Assembly (NCBI RefSeq): GCF_900241005.1
Contig: NZ_OEST01000007.1
Span: 124,001 to 188,000, forward strand
DNA length: 64,000 bases
Source: Bacteroides cutis
GTDB lineage: Bacteria > Bacteroidota > Bacteroidia > Bacteroidales > Bacteroidaceae
Direction: 5' to 3'
The notes below the pieces were generated by a model. That model saw nothing but the letters and a program-made list of their open reading frames with translations. It did no database searches and was not told the DNA's origin. This document shows positions 1 to 10,600 of the stretch, in pieces. Both the position numbers and the translations under genes were made by a program. Each line of letters begins with the position of its first letter. Position 1 is the first letter of the stretch.

Positions 1-1804
1 TGGCAAAATGGCTGACGGGGAGAGGTTGGACTATATAATCTTTACCGTGTTGGGTAGATATATATTGCAAGATGGCTTTATAGAGTGCACGTCCTACAGT
101 GAATTTGAAGTTAGGGTCGTGTCCCAGTTGCATGTCTGCAAAATTTTGATGAGACAGTAACTCTACAATGGTAGAAGCCACGGAAGGCAGGCGTGTTTCG
201 CTGTAGTTACGGTTCCACATACTACGACGTGTCCAGTCGATATTATAGGTAGAACGGATATCGTGTTCCAATTGGGTCATTAAGATATCGGAAAGGTCAC
301 GTGAAGCATAGCGGTCTTTTCCTGTGGTCAATTGCCCGTTGTTAAAGTCGGTGGTATAAATGCCGAGTGTACCTACTATCCGGTCGTCGGTTTTGACACC
401 GGCATCGCTGTGTAACGCCATGCTCATTTCAAATGGAACTCCCAACCCTTGTTCAGTAGGATTGAATATAGATCCACCTGCCAGATAGTTTACCATACGC
501 GAACGTGTGTTGATATCATCTGAAATATCATCTTTTCCTTTATATCCGGCATATACGGAATAAGGCATGCCTGCCCATTGGGCGGAATAACGTGCTCCTT
601 CCAGATAACGGGGAAGTCCGCTGGTTTGTCCACCACGAGCGATATTCCCCATTCCCCCACCGAAGCGGACAGCATCTGCACAGACCACACCTTTTTCTTT
701 ACTTTCATTGCTCAGTACTACCATGCCGTAGTCATTTCTTCCTTTGTCGAAAGTAAACGTTCCGAGGTATACCCACGTACCACCTCCGATACGCTGGTTT
801 ACCTTAAATTCCGTCACACCACCATTGTGAAAGACGAGGTATTTGGCATCACTTACACTGTTCGGCATACTCTGATAGGATACATATACAGCATATTCTC
901 CTGTTTTGGGTATATCGGGTACCCATTCGGCAAATGCCTTGTCTTTCTTTTTTTCGGTATTGGTAAAGCGTGCTGTACCGTCAAGAAAGGGGGTATCTCC
1001 GTCTTCGTAGATATGTTTACGCTGTGCAAAACCGGGTTTGCCTGTGGATGCCCATTGTGATTTCCGACTTTTTACTTCAAGGTAGAAAGAACCTTGTCCG
1101 CTGTCCCGGTCCAGATTTCCGTCATTGTCAACAATCACTTCCTGTTTCTGAGTGTCTCGCTCACGAGGAGTAAAGACGTTGGCACCGGCATTTTCAAGCA
1201 TCGGAATCAGATAGGGGATAATGAACGACTGGGTAAACAGGTCTTCGGTTGTACAAAACAGTCGGGGACGCTGCCAGCCCCATTTATTTTTATTATTAAT
1301 ATAATATTTTCCATGACTTTGCCACACGGCTATGTGGCGTCCTTCCAGTCCACGAGATATTTCGTATGGACGGGAAATACGAGTTACCCACGGAGTACCT
1401 TTATAATTTAAGTCTGTGAAAAGACGCTCTTTGTCTTTCTTGCCTTTTCTGTATATATTGGGTATAAGCTCCTCAATGGTTTTTCCTCCGGTGAACACTG
1501 CGATATTAAAGTAGTTCACAGGGCCGGGAAGCAATAATCTGATATTATGATAGAGGTTATCGACGCTTTCCGGGCGATGAGGCTGATAGCTTAATTGTTC
1601 ACTTGCATAAATATATATCTTTTTTTTCTGAAAGTCTATACGGAAACTATCCAAACGGCAAGTTCCTGTATTGACTGTGGAAACGGTATGTTTTTTGAAG
1701 AAAGTTTGTAACCGTTCTTCCACATTCTGCTCTATTTCCTGGGATATCGCTTTTTCTGAAAAAAAGGAGAATAATATTACAATAAGATATATACATTTTT
1801 TCAT
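1..1804 (-). CDS. Golvesin-like/N-acetylmuramoyl-L-alanine amidase-type exported protein, C-terminus cut off
   Basis: The frame is open from an ATG at 1804 to the left edge (about 601 codons), so the C-terminus is missing. The N-terminus is a signal peptide (MKK, hydrophobic stretch, then ISQE). A middle segment around residues 240-350 (GDTPFLDGTARF, PKTGEYAVYVSYQSM, CADAVRFGGG) resembles the golvesin C-terminal-like beta-sandwich. The following part (MALHSDAG, NYSETRLPSVASTIVELLSHQN) resembles the zinc amidase fold used by peptidoglycan amidases. Such proteins are often labelled 'xanthan lyase' in Bacteroides; cell-wall or glycan hydrolysis is more likely, by inference. It has its own -7 element at 1831-1838 and lies behind the terminator of the upstream gene. 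Confidence 0.7.
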   Translation of the reverse strand, partial: MKKCIYLIVILFSFFSEKAISQEIEQNVEERLQTFFKKHTVSTVNTGTCRLDSFRIDFQKKKIYIYASEQLSYQPHRPESVDNLYHNIRLLLPGPVNYFNIAVFTGGKTIEELIPNIYRKGKKDKERLFTDLNYKGTPWVTRISRPYEISRGLEGRHIAVWQSHGKYYINNKNKWGWQRPRLFCTTEDLFTQSFIIPYLIPMLENAGANVFTPRERDTQKQEVIVDNDGNLDRDSGQGSFYLEVKSRKSQWASTGKPGFAQRKHIYEDGDTPFLDGTARFTNTEKKKDKAFAEWVPDIPKTGEYAVYVSYQSMPNSVSDAKYLVFHNGGVTEFKVNQRIGGGTWVYLGTFTFDKGRNDYGMVVLSNESKEKGVVCADAVRFGGGMGNIARGGQTSGLPRYLEGARYSAQWAGMPYSVYAGYKGKDDISDDINTRSRMVNYLAGGSIFNPTEQGLGVPFEMSMALHSDAGVKTDDRIVGTLGIYTTDFNNGQLTTGKDRYASRDLSDILMTQLEHDIRSTYNIDWTRRSMWNRNYSETRLPSVASTIVELLSHQNFADMQLGHDPNFKFTVGRALYKAILQYISTQHGKDYIVQPLPVSHFA

Positions 1805-1830
1805 AATTCAAAGTTCTCATGATGACCGGA

Positions 1831-1838
1831 CAAAAATA
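1831..1838 (-). promoter_or_regulatory. -7 element for the amidase-type gene
   Basis: Reads TATTTTTG on the minus strand, matching TAnnTTTG, 27 bases before the ATG at 1804 and just after the terminator hairpin of the upstream gene. No clear -33 TTTG was seen. Confidence 0.45.
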
Positions 1839-1846
1839 GCTAAAAA

Positions 1847-1877
1847 AAGAGTGGGAAGTTATGCGCTTCCCACTCTT
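1847..1877 (-). terminator. Terminator after the NagB-like/PIG-L gene
   Basis: Perfect 12-bp stem AAGAGTGGGAAG/CTTCCCACTCTT with a 7-base loop, followed on the minus strand by a run of T. It sits between the stop at 1899 and the start of the next gene. Confidence 0.8.
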
Positions 1878-1898
1878 CTTATTTCTATTTAGTAAACT

Positions 1899-3890
1899 TT
1901 ACAACGGAATATATTCTACGAAAGCTTCCATTGCCTCGTAAGATGCCAGACCAAGGCTGTCATATAATGCAGCTGTACCGCGGTTACGGTCTTCACTACG
2001 TTGCCAGAACAAACGTTCGTCATTGCCCAGGAACGGAGCACTTTCCATCTGTGACTGATGTTTCAGGATGGAGTTACGTTTAGCACGCAATTCTTCAGGA
2101 CTGATAGGCACAGCCATTTCGATGTTCTCGATTTCCCATTCTGCCCATGCGCCACGATACATCCAAATACGGCAATCTTTCAGCCATTTTGCACCTTCTT
2201 CTTTTTCAAGGTCGACAGCTGCAAATACGGCATCTGTACAAACACGGTGTGTGCCGTGCGGGTCGGCAAGGTCACCGGCTACAAAGATTTGGTGGGGTTT
2301 CACTTCGCGCAACAGGTTGCGTACAATTTCTACATCGGCTTCGCTAATAGGATTTTTCTGAATTTTGCCTGTTTCGTAAAACGGCAGGTCAAGGAAATGT
2401 ACATGATCCAACGGAATATTGTTGTACGTACAAGCAGTTCGTGCTTCACCACGGCGGATCAATCCTTTAATAGTAAGGATATCGCGGCTATCCATATCTC
2501 CGTCTTTCTTTTCCTTGAGATACTTGCGGATTTCTGTGTATTTATCGTTGATAACCTGGTCTTCGCTGTTATTGAAGATTTGGTTAAAACCATTAATGAA
2601 GTGTAGGAAACGGATTACTTCTTCATCACCTACAGCAATGTTACCGGAAGTCTCATAGGCTACATGTACATCATGTTTCTGTTCTACCAGACGACGGATA
2701 GTACCACCCATGGAAATTACATCGTCATCAGGATGTGGGGAGAATACAATGACACGTTTCGGATACGGTTTCGCACGTTCGGGACGATAAGTATCGTCAG
2801 CGTTCGGTTTACCACCCGGCCAACCTGTGATGGTATGTTGCAAATCATTGAAAATCTTGATATTCACATTATAAGCAGAACCGAAAAGTGCCAACAGTTC
2901 ACTCAAACCATTTTCGTTATAGTCTTTGTTGGTCAACTTCAAGATCGGTTTACCCGTCAATTGGCACAGCCAAACAATAGCACTACGTATCAATTTGTCG
3001 TTCCACTCACAAGAAGTTACCAGCCAGGGACGTTGAATTCGCGTCAGGTTGGCAGATGCCGATAAGTCGATGGCGATATGTGCATTGTTGTGAGTTTGCA
3101 GATAAGATGCAGGAATAGTATCTGTTACAGGACCCTCCACGCACTCTTTTACCATTTTGGCTTTTTCTTCGCCCCATGCCAACAAGTATACTTTTTTTGC
3201 AGAAAGGATAGTAGCCACACCCATTGTGATGGAACTGATAGGGGTATTGTCAATGTTACCGAAAATTTTGGATGCTTCGTTACGCGAATCGTTATCTAGC
3301 AAGATCAGGCGAGTAGTAGAATTCAGACGGGAACCCGGTTCGTTGAAGCCGATATTACCTACACGTCCAATACCCAACAAGGCAATGTCCAGGCCACCGA
3401 AGCTTTCGATACGTTGCTCGTACAGACGGCAATATTCGAAAATAGCATCTTTGGCAATGGTACCGTTCGGACTGAATACATTCTGCATGTCGATATCCAC
3501 ATGATCGAGCAGCATTTCTTTCAATGCATTCAGATTACTGTTGACAGCGTTGGGAGCCAAAGGATAATATTCATAAAGGTTGAATACAACCACATTACGG
3601 AAACTTAAACCTTCTTCCTGATGCATGCGTACCAATGCTGCATATACATTGCGTGGAGAATTACCGCCTGCTAATGCCAGTACGCAGAAACGTCCGGCTT
3701 TTTGTTTGTCTCGAATTAGTTGTGCAATGTCGAGAGCAATTTGGTTGGCACCTTCTTCAGGGGTTTCATAGATATCTGTCGGAATTTTTTCGAGCCGTGT
3801 CAGTACAGACCGCTCAAAAGCGTTCTCAGGTCTATAATACCTGGGGGATACTCTGTTGAGAGTAATTTGAGAACTAAGATTGGTTTTCAT
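1899..3890 (-). CDS. NagB-like (catalytically degenerate) / PIG-L deacetylase fusion
   Basis: 663 codons from the ATG at 3890; an in-frame ATG at 3932 would add 14 residues. I prefer 3890 because the extra residues do not look like family sequence. Residues about 30-280 form a glucosamine-6-phosphate deaminase (NagB) fold with the sugar-phosphate loop GGNSP. However, positions matching E. coli NagB Asp72, Asp141 and His143 read Tyr106 (FNLYEY), Val177 and Asn179 (RVGNIGFNEP); only the Glu of NEP remains. Residues about 375-640 form a PIG-L/LmbE domain with the metal motif PHPDDD and a second histidine cluster (DPHGTHR). The pair suggests an N-acetylhexosaminide deacetylase with a sugar-phosphate-sensing or vestigial NagB half. 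nagA lies 100 bp upstream on the same strand. Confidence 0.75.
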   Translation of the reverse strand: MKTNLSSQITLNRVSPRYYRPENAFERSVLTRLEKIPTDIYETPEEGANQIALDIAQLIRDKQKAGRFCVLALAGGNSPRNVYAALVRMHQEEGLSFRNVVVFNLYEYYPLAPNAVNSNLNALKEMLLDHVDIDMQNVFSPNGTIAKDAIFEYCRLYEQRIESFGGLDIALLGIGRVGNIGFNEPGSRLNSTTRLILLDNDSRNEASKIFGNIDNTPISSITMGVATILSAKKVYLLAWGEEKAKMVKECVEGPVTDTIPASYLQTHNNAHIAIDLSASANLTRIQRPWLVTSCEWNDKLIRSAIVWLCQLTGKPILKLTNKDYNENGLSELLALFGSAYNVNIKIFNDLQHTITGWPGGKPNADDTYRPERAKPYPKRVIVFSPHPDDDVISMGGTIRRLVEQKHDVHVAYETSGNIAVGDEEVIRFLHFINGFNQIFNNSEDQVINDKYTEIRKYLKEKKDGDMDSRDILTIKGLIRRGEARTACTYNNIPLDHVHFLDLPFYETGKIQKNPISEADVEIVRNLLREVKPHQIFVAGDLADPHGTHRVCTDAVFAAVDLEKEEGAKWLKDCRIWMYRGAWAEWEIENIEMAVPISPEELRAKRNSILKHQSQMESAPFLGNDERLFWQRSEDRNRGTAALYDSLGLASYEAMEAFVEYIPL

Positions 3891-3989
3891 ACGTTTTATT
3901 GGTATTAATAAATGATTAAAGCGTTCGCTCATTAAAACTTAACAAAAATACGTAAAACAAAGTTCACTTGTATAATGTTGAAGTATATT

Positions 3990-5156
3990 TTATGATAAAG
4001 TATTGGTTTCCGGTACTAAATTTCCCATTGCCCATACTGCTCTTACGTTCAGATCTTCGTCCATTACGATGATATCGGCATCTTTACCTTTTTGCAAAGA
4101 ACCTTTACGGTCGAATACTCCCATGATACGTGCCGGAGTTTCTGAAACCATACGTGCTGCATCTGCCAATGGAATGTCAGCTTTTTGTACCATAGTGCGT
4201 ATCAGACGATCCATGGTTGCAACACTACCTGCCAGTGCGGAGTGGTCGGCAAGTTTACATACTCCATCTTCAATGATGACACGTGGGTCAAAAGCTTCTT
4301 TACTGTCGCTTGCGGCGCAAGCTAAAGCATCAGTGATAGCACACATACGTTCTACACCTTTTATTTTATATACCAGTCTCAGGATGGTGGGTGGTACATG
4401 GATACCATCGGCAACGACTTCTACCGTCATATCGTCCATCAAATAGATACTTTCTACTGTTCCTTCATATTTATACTCACGGCGTTTGTGGAAACCGGGC
4501 ATAGCGTTGTAGAAGTGAGTGGCGTGAGTATATCCGGCTTCGTATGCCGTACGGATATCCTCAAATTCTGCTTGTGTATGTGCGACAGATGCCAGAATAC
4601 CTTTGGCTGTGATGTATTTACCGAATTGCATAGCTCCCGGTAGTTCGGGGGCTGCATCCCATCGCTTGATACAATGCAGGTTCTCTACAATAGGGATGTA
4701 TTCGTTCGGGTCAGGATTCTTGATATTTTCGGGAAGTTGTCCGCCTGCCATAGCCATGTTCAGATAGTGGCCTTCCAAGTGGAGACCGAGTATCGGACTG
4801 TCTTTTTCTGCCATCAGTCGAGTACAAGTTTCTGCAGCTTGTTCAATCATGGGTACGGTAGATGAAGACAGTGTGGGGAAGATACTGGTTGTTCCATATT
4901 TCATGTGGGTCTTGACGGCTCCACGGAAAGCATCTTCGGTACATTCCATAAAATCGCGTCCTCCACCGCCGTGTACATGTATTTCTACACCACCGGGGAG
5001 TACATACATACCTTTTACATCAATCAGTTGTGCACCGATAACGGCGAGATCACAATTGGTTACTTCCAAAATTTTTCCGTCTCTTATAAGTACAGAACCA
5101 TCTTTGAGCCAACCTTGAGGGGTCAGAATACGAGCGTTGATAAGTTGAGTCAACAT
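3990..5156 (-). CDS. nagA: N-acetylglucosamine-6-phosphate deacetylase
   Basis: 388 codons, the usual NagA length. It hydrolyses GlcNAc-6-phosphate to GlcN-6-phosphate and acetate in the cytoplasm, in amino-sugar catabolism and peptidoglycan recycling. Amidohydrolase-fold signatures are present in order: HVHGGGG after the first strand, the metal-binding Glu in LHLEGH, VAHTQA, THFYNAM, ADGIHVP and the catalytic Asp of ITDALA. It precedes the NagB-like/PIG-L gene on the same strand with a 100-bp gap, so co-transcription is likely. The canonical deaminase that would follow it is not in this window. Confidence 0.92.
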   Translation of the reverse strand: MLTQLINARILTPQGWLKDGSVLIRDGKILEVTNCDLAVIGAQLIDVKGMYVLPGGVEIHVHGGGGRDFMECTEDAFRGAVKTHMKYGTTSIFPTLSSSTVPMIEQAAETCTRLMAEKDSPILGLHLEGHYLNMAMAGGQLPENIKNPDPNEYIPIVENLHCIKRWDAAPELPGAMQFGKYITAKGILASVAHTQAEFEDIRTAYEAGYTHATHFYNAMPGFHKRREYKYEGTVESIYLMDDMTVEVVADGIHVPPTILRLVYKIKGVERMCAITDALACAASDSKEAFDPRVIIEDGVCKLADHSALAGSVATMDRLIRTMVQKADIPLADAARMVSETPARIMGVFDRKGSLQKGKDADIIVMDEDLNVRAVWAMGNLVPETNTLS

Positions 5157-5218
5157 AGGATTTAGGGGTTAGAGTTATAAAATTAATCATACTGTCATTT
5201 CGACATCGTTTCGAAGGA

Positions 5219-5226
5219 CAAAAATA
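5219..5226 (-). promoter_or_regulatory. -7 element upstream of nagA
   Basis: Minus-strand TATTTTTG (TAnnTTTG) 63 bases upstream of the nagA ATG. No good -33 partner was seen. Confidence 0.4.
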
Positions 5227-5324
5227 GTCACTTTTTAGGTAATATGCACTCCTCTCTTTTAGGTATTTTTATTAAATACTCTAAAAATGAACGTTCGATG
5301 TTTAAAGAGTCTTGGTTTGGGGAT

Positions 5325-7652
5325 TTATTCTACGTAGAAAGTGGTGGAAATGGAATTCCCTTCACTATCCACCGCAGTGAGGGAATGTTGTCCGGGAACA
5401 GGTTGTAGGGATATTTTGTGAAAATCTTGTGTCAGAGTGAGATAGGTTTCGTCGAGATGCCAAAAGATGGTGGTGTTGGGGTTACTATGAGCTAGTTCTG
5501 CAGTGAAAATTCCCTTACTGCCATCCAATAACTTGGGTAAAATGATACGGGCATTCATGGGTGGATAGATAAATTGCATGATTTGTAGAGCATCTTCTCC
5601 ACAATCGGATTTGAAAGGAGGTAGGGGAGTATATTCAGGGTGATGTTGTTTGTAGTACCATTCCCATACAGGAGGTAGGATGAACCATGATTTCTGAATG
5701 ATAGGTTCGGTATTGGCACAATTTTCATAGACACGATGAGTACCGTTTGCCGACAGAGTGATGAGATGGTGATAGGGGCATACTTCTGTTTTTAATCCTG
5801 AGGGGAGTATCAATATAGTATCGGTTTTTTCACAGAATCGACTCTTCAGATGTCCGGATTGACGGCATATTTCCGATTCAACGAAGATACCCGAAGGACG
5901 TTCAAACCATTTAGGCGAGGAAGGTAACAGATTGAATGTATCAAACAGTACCGGTCCTGCCGTGCGTGCACCGACTAGTCCAGGTTTTCCTTCTCCGGTA
6001 GCATTGCCTACCCATACCCCTATGGCATAACGGGGAGTTACACCTACTGCCCAAGCGTCACGGAAACCGTAACTCGTACCGGTTTTCCAGGCAACGGGAT
6101 GCATGGAAGGAATGGATTTCCAGTCTATTTCTTCAGGCCGGTTGACTTCTATCAAAGCATCAAAGGTTTGCCATACAGCACCTGGTTGAAACAAGTCTGT
6201 TGTTTGTGTCGTCTCATCGGAGAGTAGTATGTCACAGGTACTTTGTGGAAGTTTCAGTAGGCTACGTCCCATATTGGCGTATGCGTTTGTAATATCCCAC
6301 AGAGTGGCTTCCGCACCTCCTAAGATGAGAGATAGGCCGTAGTGAGAAGCTGGTCGGTTCAATGTCTTCAAACCAATTTGTTTGAGGAAACTGTAGAATT
6401 TGGGGACACCATATTTTTGTAACATGGTTACGGCAGGGATATTTAGGGAACGTGCCAATGCTTTTGATGCGGGGACAGCTCCTTCAAATTGCAGGCTGAA
6501 ATTCTGGGGAGTGAAACCATTGATGTTAATGGGAATATCCGGCAATAACATTTGCGGCAATAGACTGCCTTCCTGCAACATGGCATAATAGAGGAATGGC
6601 TTCAAGATACTTCCTGTACTTCTAGGAGCTTGAATAACGTCTACTTGATTGCCTGTTTGTTTCTGTTCAAAATGGACATTTCCACAATAAGCTATTACCT
6701 GATTAGTTTCAATATCGATTACCAGAATTGCCAGATTTCGTATATCGCTCTTGCTGAATTCATTACTCCAACGTTCGGCCAGGCTTTCTATTTGGATTTG
6801 GAGACTCTTGTTAATGGCCGATAATGAATATTGCCCGTTTCGTTCCTGATAAAAACGGCTGACCAGATGTGGCGCAATATGAGGTAGTGGATGAGGTTGG
6901 ACGGGAAGTGGCTCACTTATAGCCAATTCATAAGTGGAGGTATTGATTGTTCCTTTTTCATGCAACTGTTTTAAAAGCCGGTTTCGTTTATCAAGTAGCG
7001 CTTTACGTCCTTTTGAAAGATGTATCATGGAAGGAGCATTCGGTAGAACAGCCAGCATTGCGGATTCTGCCCACGATAGTTCTTCTGCCGGATGTCCGAA
7101 ATAACGCCATGCTGCTGCGTCTAGTCCTACGACATTTCCGCCGAATGGGGCATGTGATATATACATGGATAAAATTTCTTCTTTAGACGCACGAAATTCA
7201 AGCCGGGTAGCTAAAATCATTTCAATGAACTTTTCTCCGAAAGTTCTGGGCTTATTTCTTGCCAGGCGAATGGTTTGCATGGTAAGGGTACTACCTCCAC
7301 TTATGATATGTTTGTTTTTCAGATTTTGGTAAATAGCTCTACCGGTGGATAACGGATTAATTCCCCAATGGTGGTAGAAATGTTTGTCTTCAAAAGTGAC
7401 CAGGCATTGCCTGATTTTCTCTGGAGTAGTGGTACGGGGAGGAAAACGCCATTGTCCGTCGGATGCAATACGTGCTCCCAGAAGTTCGCCATTCCGGTCG
7501 GCAACGACGGTAGAGTAAGATACGTGGAATAACTGTTTAGGGAGACAAAAAATGTAAGCCATTACCAGAAAAGTAAGGAGGATGAGTACTGCTTTTCCGG
7601 TAATAGGCAGCTGATTGATATATTTCTTTATTTTATATAGAAATCTTTGCAT
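5325..7652 (-). CDS. pbpC: Penicillin-binding protein 1C (bifunctional glycosyltransferase/transpeptidase)
   Basis: 775 codons, typical of PBP1C. One N-terminal membrane anchor (about residues 18-38) is followed by a GT51 glycosyltransferase domain (FEDKHFYHHWGIN, GGSTLTMQ). The transpeptidase domain has SILK (Ser348, Lys351), a SLN motif and KTGTS (Lys523). The C-terminal about 100 residues match the extra beta domain of PBP1C. It acts on the periplasmic face in peptidoglycan polymerisation or repair. The start overlaps the stop of the alpha-2-macroglobulin gene as TAATG, implying translational coupling, as in the known bacterial A2M-PBP1C pairing. Confidence 0.93.
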   Translation of the reverse strand: MQRFLYKIKKYINQLPITGKAVLILLTFLVMAYIFCLPKQLFHVSYSTVVADRNGELLGARIASDGQWRFPPRTTTPEKIRQCLVTFEDKHFYHHWGINPLSTGRAIYQNLKNKHIISGGSTLTMQTIRLARNKPRTFGEKFIEMILATRLEFRASKEEILSMYISHAPFGGNVVGLDAAAWRYFGHPAEELSWAESAMLAVLPNAPSMIHLSKGRKALLDKRNRLLKQLHEKGTINTSTYELAISEPLPVQPHPLPHIAPHLVSRFYQERNGQYSLSAINKSLQIQIESLAERWSNEFSKSDIRNLAILVIDIETNQVIAYCGNVHFEQKQTGNQVDVIQAPRSTGSILKPFLYYAMLQEGSLLPQMLLPDIPININGFTPQNFSLQFEGAVPASKALARSLNIPAVTMLQKYGVPKFYSFLKQIGLKTLNRPASHYGLSLILGGAEATLWDITNAYANMGRSLLKLPQSTCDILLSDETTQTTDLFQPGAVWQTFDALIEVNRPEEIDWKSIPSMHPVAWKTGTSYGFRDAWAVGVTPRYAIGVWVGNATGEGKPGLVGARTAGPVLFDTFNLLPSSPKWFERPSGIFVESEICRQSGHLKSRFCEKTDTILILPSGLKTEVCPYHHLITLSANGTHRVYENCANTEPIIQKSWFILPPVWEWYYKQHHPEYTPLPPFKSDCGEDALQIMQFIYPPMNARIILPKLLDGSKGIFTAELAHSNPNTTIFWHLDETYLTLTQDFHKISLQPVPGQHSLTAVDSEGNSISTTFYVE

Positions 7653-10600
7653 TATTGACTCACAGTTGTTCTTCCTGCCTTTGTTCGCGCTTGTGCGGAT
7701 GAATCATACATGGCTTCGCACTGGATAGCCGGCAGTACAAAATTTCCTGCATACGTAGCTTGTATTCTGATGATGAATTTCTTTGACTCACCACGTTGCA
7801 GGTCGAAATAAGTCAGTACACGGTCGTCCCGAATATCCTGAAATGTATAGTTCTGGGTGGAAATAACTTCTGGAACCATAATTCTGTCATTGTAAATCTC
7901 CCATCCGGATGGTATGATATGTGTCAATGCCAGATTACTGTAATCGGTAGTACCACTGGTATTACTTACTACAATCATTGCCATAAAATCTGTTCCTTGC
8001 TTAATGTTTTCAACAGAAATCGGGGAACCGTTCAAATCTGTATATTTTACTTCAATCCGAAGATTGTTACTCATCGTGGGCAGTGTATCATTCAGTAACT
8101 GCATACGTGTAATAATATTCAATTCTAATATACCTTTACCCTCATTTTTTAGAATAACATTACCTTTTAGGGGCGTAGTGGATAGGGTTTCTTCAAATAC
8201 AGCTTTAGCTGATTTTACAGCCGGTTGTTGTTTCCCATTCCAGTTCCATGTAAAATTCAGAGTACCGGAAAGCTTCTCTGCCAGACGTCCCATAGCCATT
8301 AAAGCAAAAGCTGTGGACTGGGTACTGAACCAGTCTTCCCGAGATAAATTCTGTGAAATCTTTTTCGCTTGCTGCAAAGCTGCTTGCTCGCGATTCATCA
8401 GTATCAAGGTTTCCAAAATCATTGCTTCATCACGGTTGGATGAACCATAAATGAAATTATTTGAAGAATACGGTTTTACGGTAGTTTCAATGTTATAAAT
8501 CAGTTCCCCGGCAGGTCTCATTTTACCTGTCAATGCATAGGTTGCGGCAAGTCTCCATTTGGCTTGCATGGATAAGCCCGGTTGCTCCTTCATCCGATTC
8601 ATTGTTCCATATTCAGGCGTACCCGCCAATGCCAAGGTATAGAGCCTGAATGTTTGTTGTAAATCAGATTGCCACTGTATCCATTCACTTTCTTGCTGAG
8701 GCATTCGCCAGTTCTGTGCAGCGGCACGCTGGAAACGTTTCCATTTATTCAATACATTCTGGTTGACGGCATATCCTTTTTCTTGAGCAAGGACAAGGAA
8801 CATTCCGGCATAGGATGTGATCCATTCATTGGCAACAGCATCACCGGGCCAGTATACAAATCCGCCATTAGGAAGTTGACGGCCATAAAGCCGGCGTATT
8901 CCTTCCTGTACGTTTACTTTTATCTTTTCAGCTTCTTTGTTGTCTACAATTTTGAGCTGATTGATAAACAATAGTGGTAGTGCTTTGGAAGTCAACTGTT
9001 CTGAACAATTATGCTGATAATTATAGAGAAAATCGAAACGTCGGGTGATATCTACTGAAGGTATGCGGGATACTTCAAGTTGCACACTGCTATTCCCAGG
9101 AGTGGTACCTTGCAGGTTATAAGATAGAGTTGCGCTTTGTCCTGCTTCCACCCACTGGTTGTTACGAAGTGTTACAGTAGGGTTAGGGTTACGGACTTCT
9201 ATTTCAATGATCTCTCTAACTTGTTGTCCTCCACCGGAGGCAGTTAAATGAACTGTTGCTTTTCCGGTTTTATTACTGGTTTTTATCTTGAAGGATATCA
9301 GTTTATCGCCCGGTTGGTTGAAAGTGACGGACTGTCTGGCGTTACCAACTACTTGTATGCCACCTCCGGAAACTTGGATGGAAACGGTTGCATTCTTCAC
9401 TTCTTTTTCCATAGCGAAGATATTTACCGGTACGGTAATTTCTTCTTGGGTACTTAGAACGCGAGGTAAGGTAGATAATAACATCAGAGGAGTACGTACA
9501 AATGAATTCTTTTCTGTTTTGCCGTATGCTCCGTCTTGACCGGCGACAACCATGGTACGTACGGAACCTACATACATGGGTAACTTCAGCGTGTGTGTCT
9601 GCTGCTTTCCTTTACCTATATAGAAAGGACCTATAAATTTAACTACTGGTTTAAAACGGTTCGCTTTAGCGTCGGCAGGTTTCAGCATCTCGTCGCCTCC
9701 TGTACTGAATAAGGAAGTATAACGACCGGCAGAAGCTCCCAAAACATCATCATACATGTCCCAGGTACGGATACCCAATGCTTCGCGGGCATAGAATTCA
9801 TTCCATGGGTCAGGGGTTTTGTAGTTGGTGAGGTCCAATAGACCATCGTCCACAATAGCCAATGTATAAGTCATGGGCTTACCGTTTTTTTCACTGATGG
9901 TGACATTGAAGTTTGTTTCCGGCCGTAATACTTCTGGTAGTTGGATTTGCGGTTGCAATACTGTTTGTTTATTGGTAACCATTACCGGCATGACACCGTA
10001 CATGCGAATAGGTAAGTCATTTATAGTCTGTACGTGTGGTTGTAGTAAGCTGATATGCAGATATACGTTCGGAGTCATATCAGGGGTAACTTTAAACGAA
10101 TATTTGGTATCGCCCTGAGTTCCGACTTCAATCCATTCACGTTTTAGTATGGTAGAACCATTTTCAAGAGAAACAAGTGCCCGTCCTCCCGCGGCAGCGG
10201 GGATAATGGCTGTGGCTGTTTCTCCAATCTCATAAGAGTCTTTGTCCAGTGAGAAAGTAAGCATTTTGATTCCGCTTGGATCCGTCTTGTTGGAACGTCC
10301 TCTCCATTCGGGCCAATCGATATATACAGTACCCCCCGTGGCATGACCACTCTCTTTATCTTTTACATATACCAGATAACGTCCCCAATCCGGATAGTTG
10401 ATACGTAATCTGAAATTAGCTTTTCCACCGACAGTTCGTAAATTACCACTGGCAATTGGAGTGATTGAACTGCTGTTTATATAAGTACCGAATGATTCTT
10501 CACGGTTTTCCCACCACCAACTCCAATCTATACGATAGACCTTGTATTCCAGATTGGAACGATTGATTGGTTGACCTTTATCATTAACGGTAACGATGTC

